DNA of 64,000 bases. Source: Taenia hydatigena. Taxonomy: Eukaryota > Platyhelminthes > Cestoda > Cyclophyllidea > Taeniidae. The notes beneath the pieces are model-generated. The model worked only from the letters and a program-made list of their open reading frames with translations, searched no databases and was not told the origin of the DNA. A program made the translations under genes and the position numbers. Shown in pieces: positions 63,760-64,000 of the stretch; the stretch's first letter is position 1; each line of letters starts with the position of its first letter. The stretch is from contig JADWOT020000002.1 of the NCBI GenBank assembly GCA_036345935.2, positions 19,558,342 through 19,622,341 of the forward strand, given 5' to 3'.

Positions 63760-64000
63760 TACCGATAAAGCATTTGGCTTTCGCTGAGAAGGACTTGCTT
63801 TGCATTGCAGACCAAGTAAGTTAAACGAATGCCTCGATTTAAGAAGAGGAGGATTTACTGGCTCATATTGGGTTCACCTCTCTGCCAAGCCATTCCATGG
63901 GCTACAATAAGCCACACTTGTGTTGGAAATGAGGTGAAAAGCTTCATGATCTAGAGCTTCGTCACTATTAGGTGGTAACTTAATCACATATCGAGATCGT
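63760..64000. other. Window end, nothing recognised
   Basis: Short remaining stretch without exon or repeat evidence. Confidence 0.4.

Noticed and set aside
1..64000. Bacterial or phage gene clusters, CRISPR arrays, rRNA genes, operons
   Set aside because: No long contiguous frames, regularly spaced repeats, rRNA-like segments or ribosome binding sites were seen; exon structure is clearly eukaryotic.

Overview
This window looks like nuclear DNA of a flatworm, most probably a tapeworm. The base for this is seen in the sequence: coding information is broken into short exons separated by GT-AG introns of only 34-50 bases (several are 34-36), with a few long introns, much non-coding DNA, many decayed dispersed repeats and no sign of operons or bacterial ribosome binding sites. 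GC content is in the low forties by eye. The tapeworm assignment is an inference; mini-introns also occur in flukes. Almost every open frame here is short, so most annotation rests on exon-by-exon reading. || Layout. 1-10.2 kb: gene-poor, with one copy of dispersed repeat A (2.56-3.46 kb). 10.2-11.4 kb: an F-box protein gene on the minus strand. 12.1-12.8 kb: repeat A copy 2. 15.5-16.3 kb: repeat C copy 1. 22.1-22.4 kb: a decayed histone H4 copy. 23.6-27.6 kb: copy 1 of repeat B, which carries a broken small cysteine-rich secreted-protein gene and is interrupted by about 2 kb holding a different minus-strand open frame. 28.3-30.5 kb: repeat C copy 2, running straight into an inverted, dead copy of the 3' half of a JmjC oxygenase gene. 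33.5-37.5 kb: T/G-rich, with weak exon candidates on the plus strand. 37.5-39.1 kb: copy 2 of repeat B, with the better-preserved cysteine-rich gene. 40.6-44.6 kb: the parent JmjC gene (NO66/RIOX1-like), the best gene in the window. 44.8-45.6 kb: pieces of repeats C and A. 46.5 kb: a possible retroelement protease relic. 47.4-64 kb: mostly unrecognised, with a few exon candidates. || Relationships. The main theme is duplication followed by decay: a 2.3-kb block holding the last exons of the NO66-like gene plus its downstream flank exists in inverted orientation 14 kb away; the cysteine-rich gene exists twice, with substitutions between the copies concentrated at third positions of its reading frame; and repeats A, C and F recur. 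The NO66-like gene keeps its reading frame over nine exons but has lost the family's HxD iron-binding motif, so it may be a pseudoenzyme.
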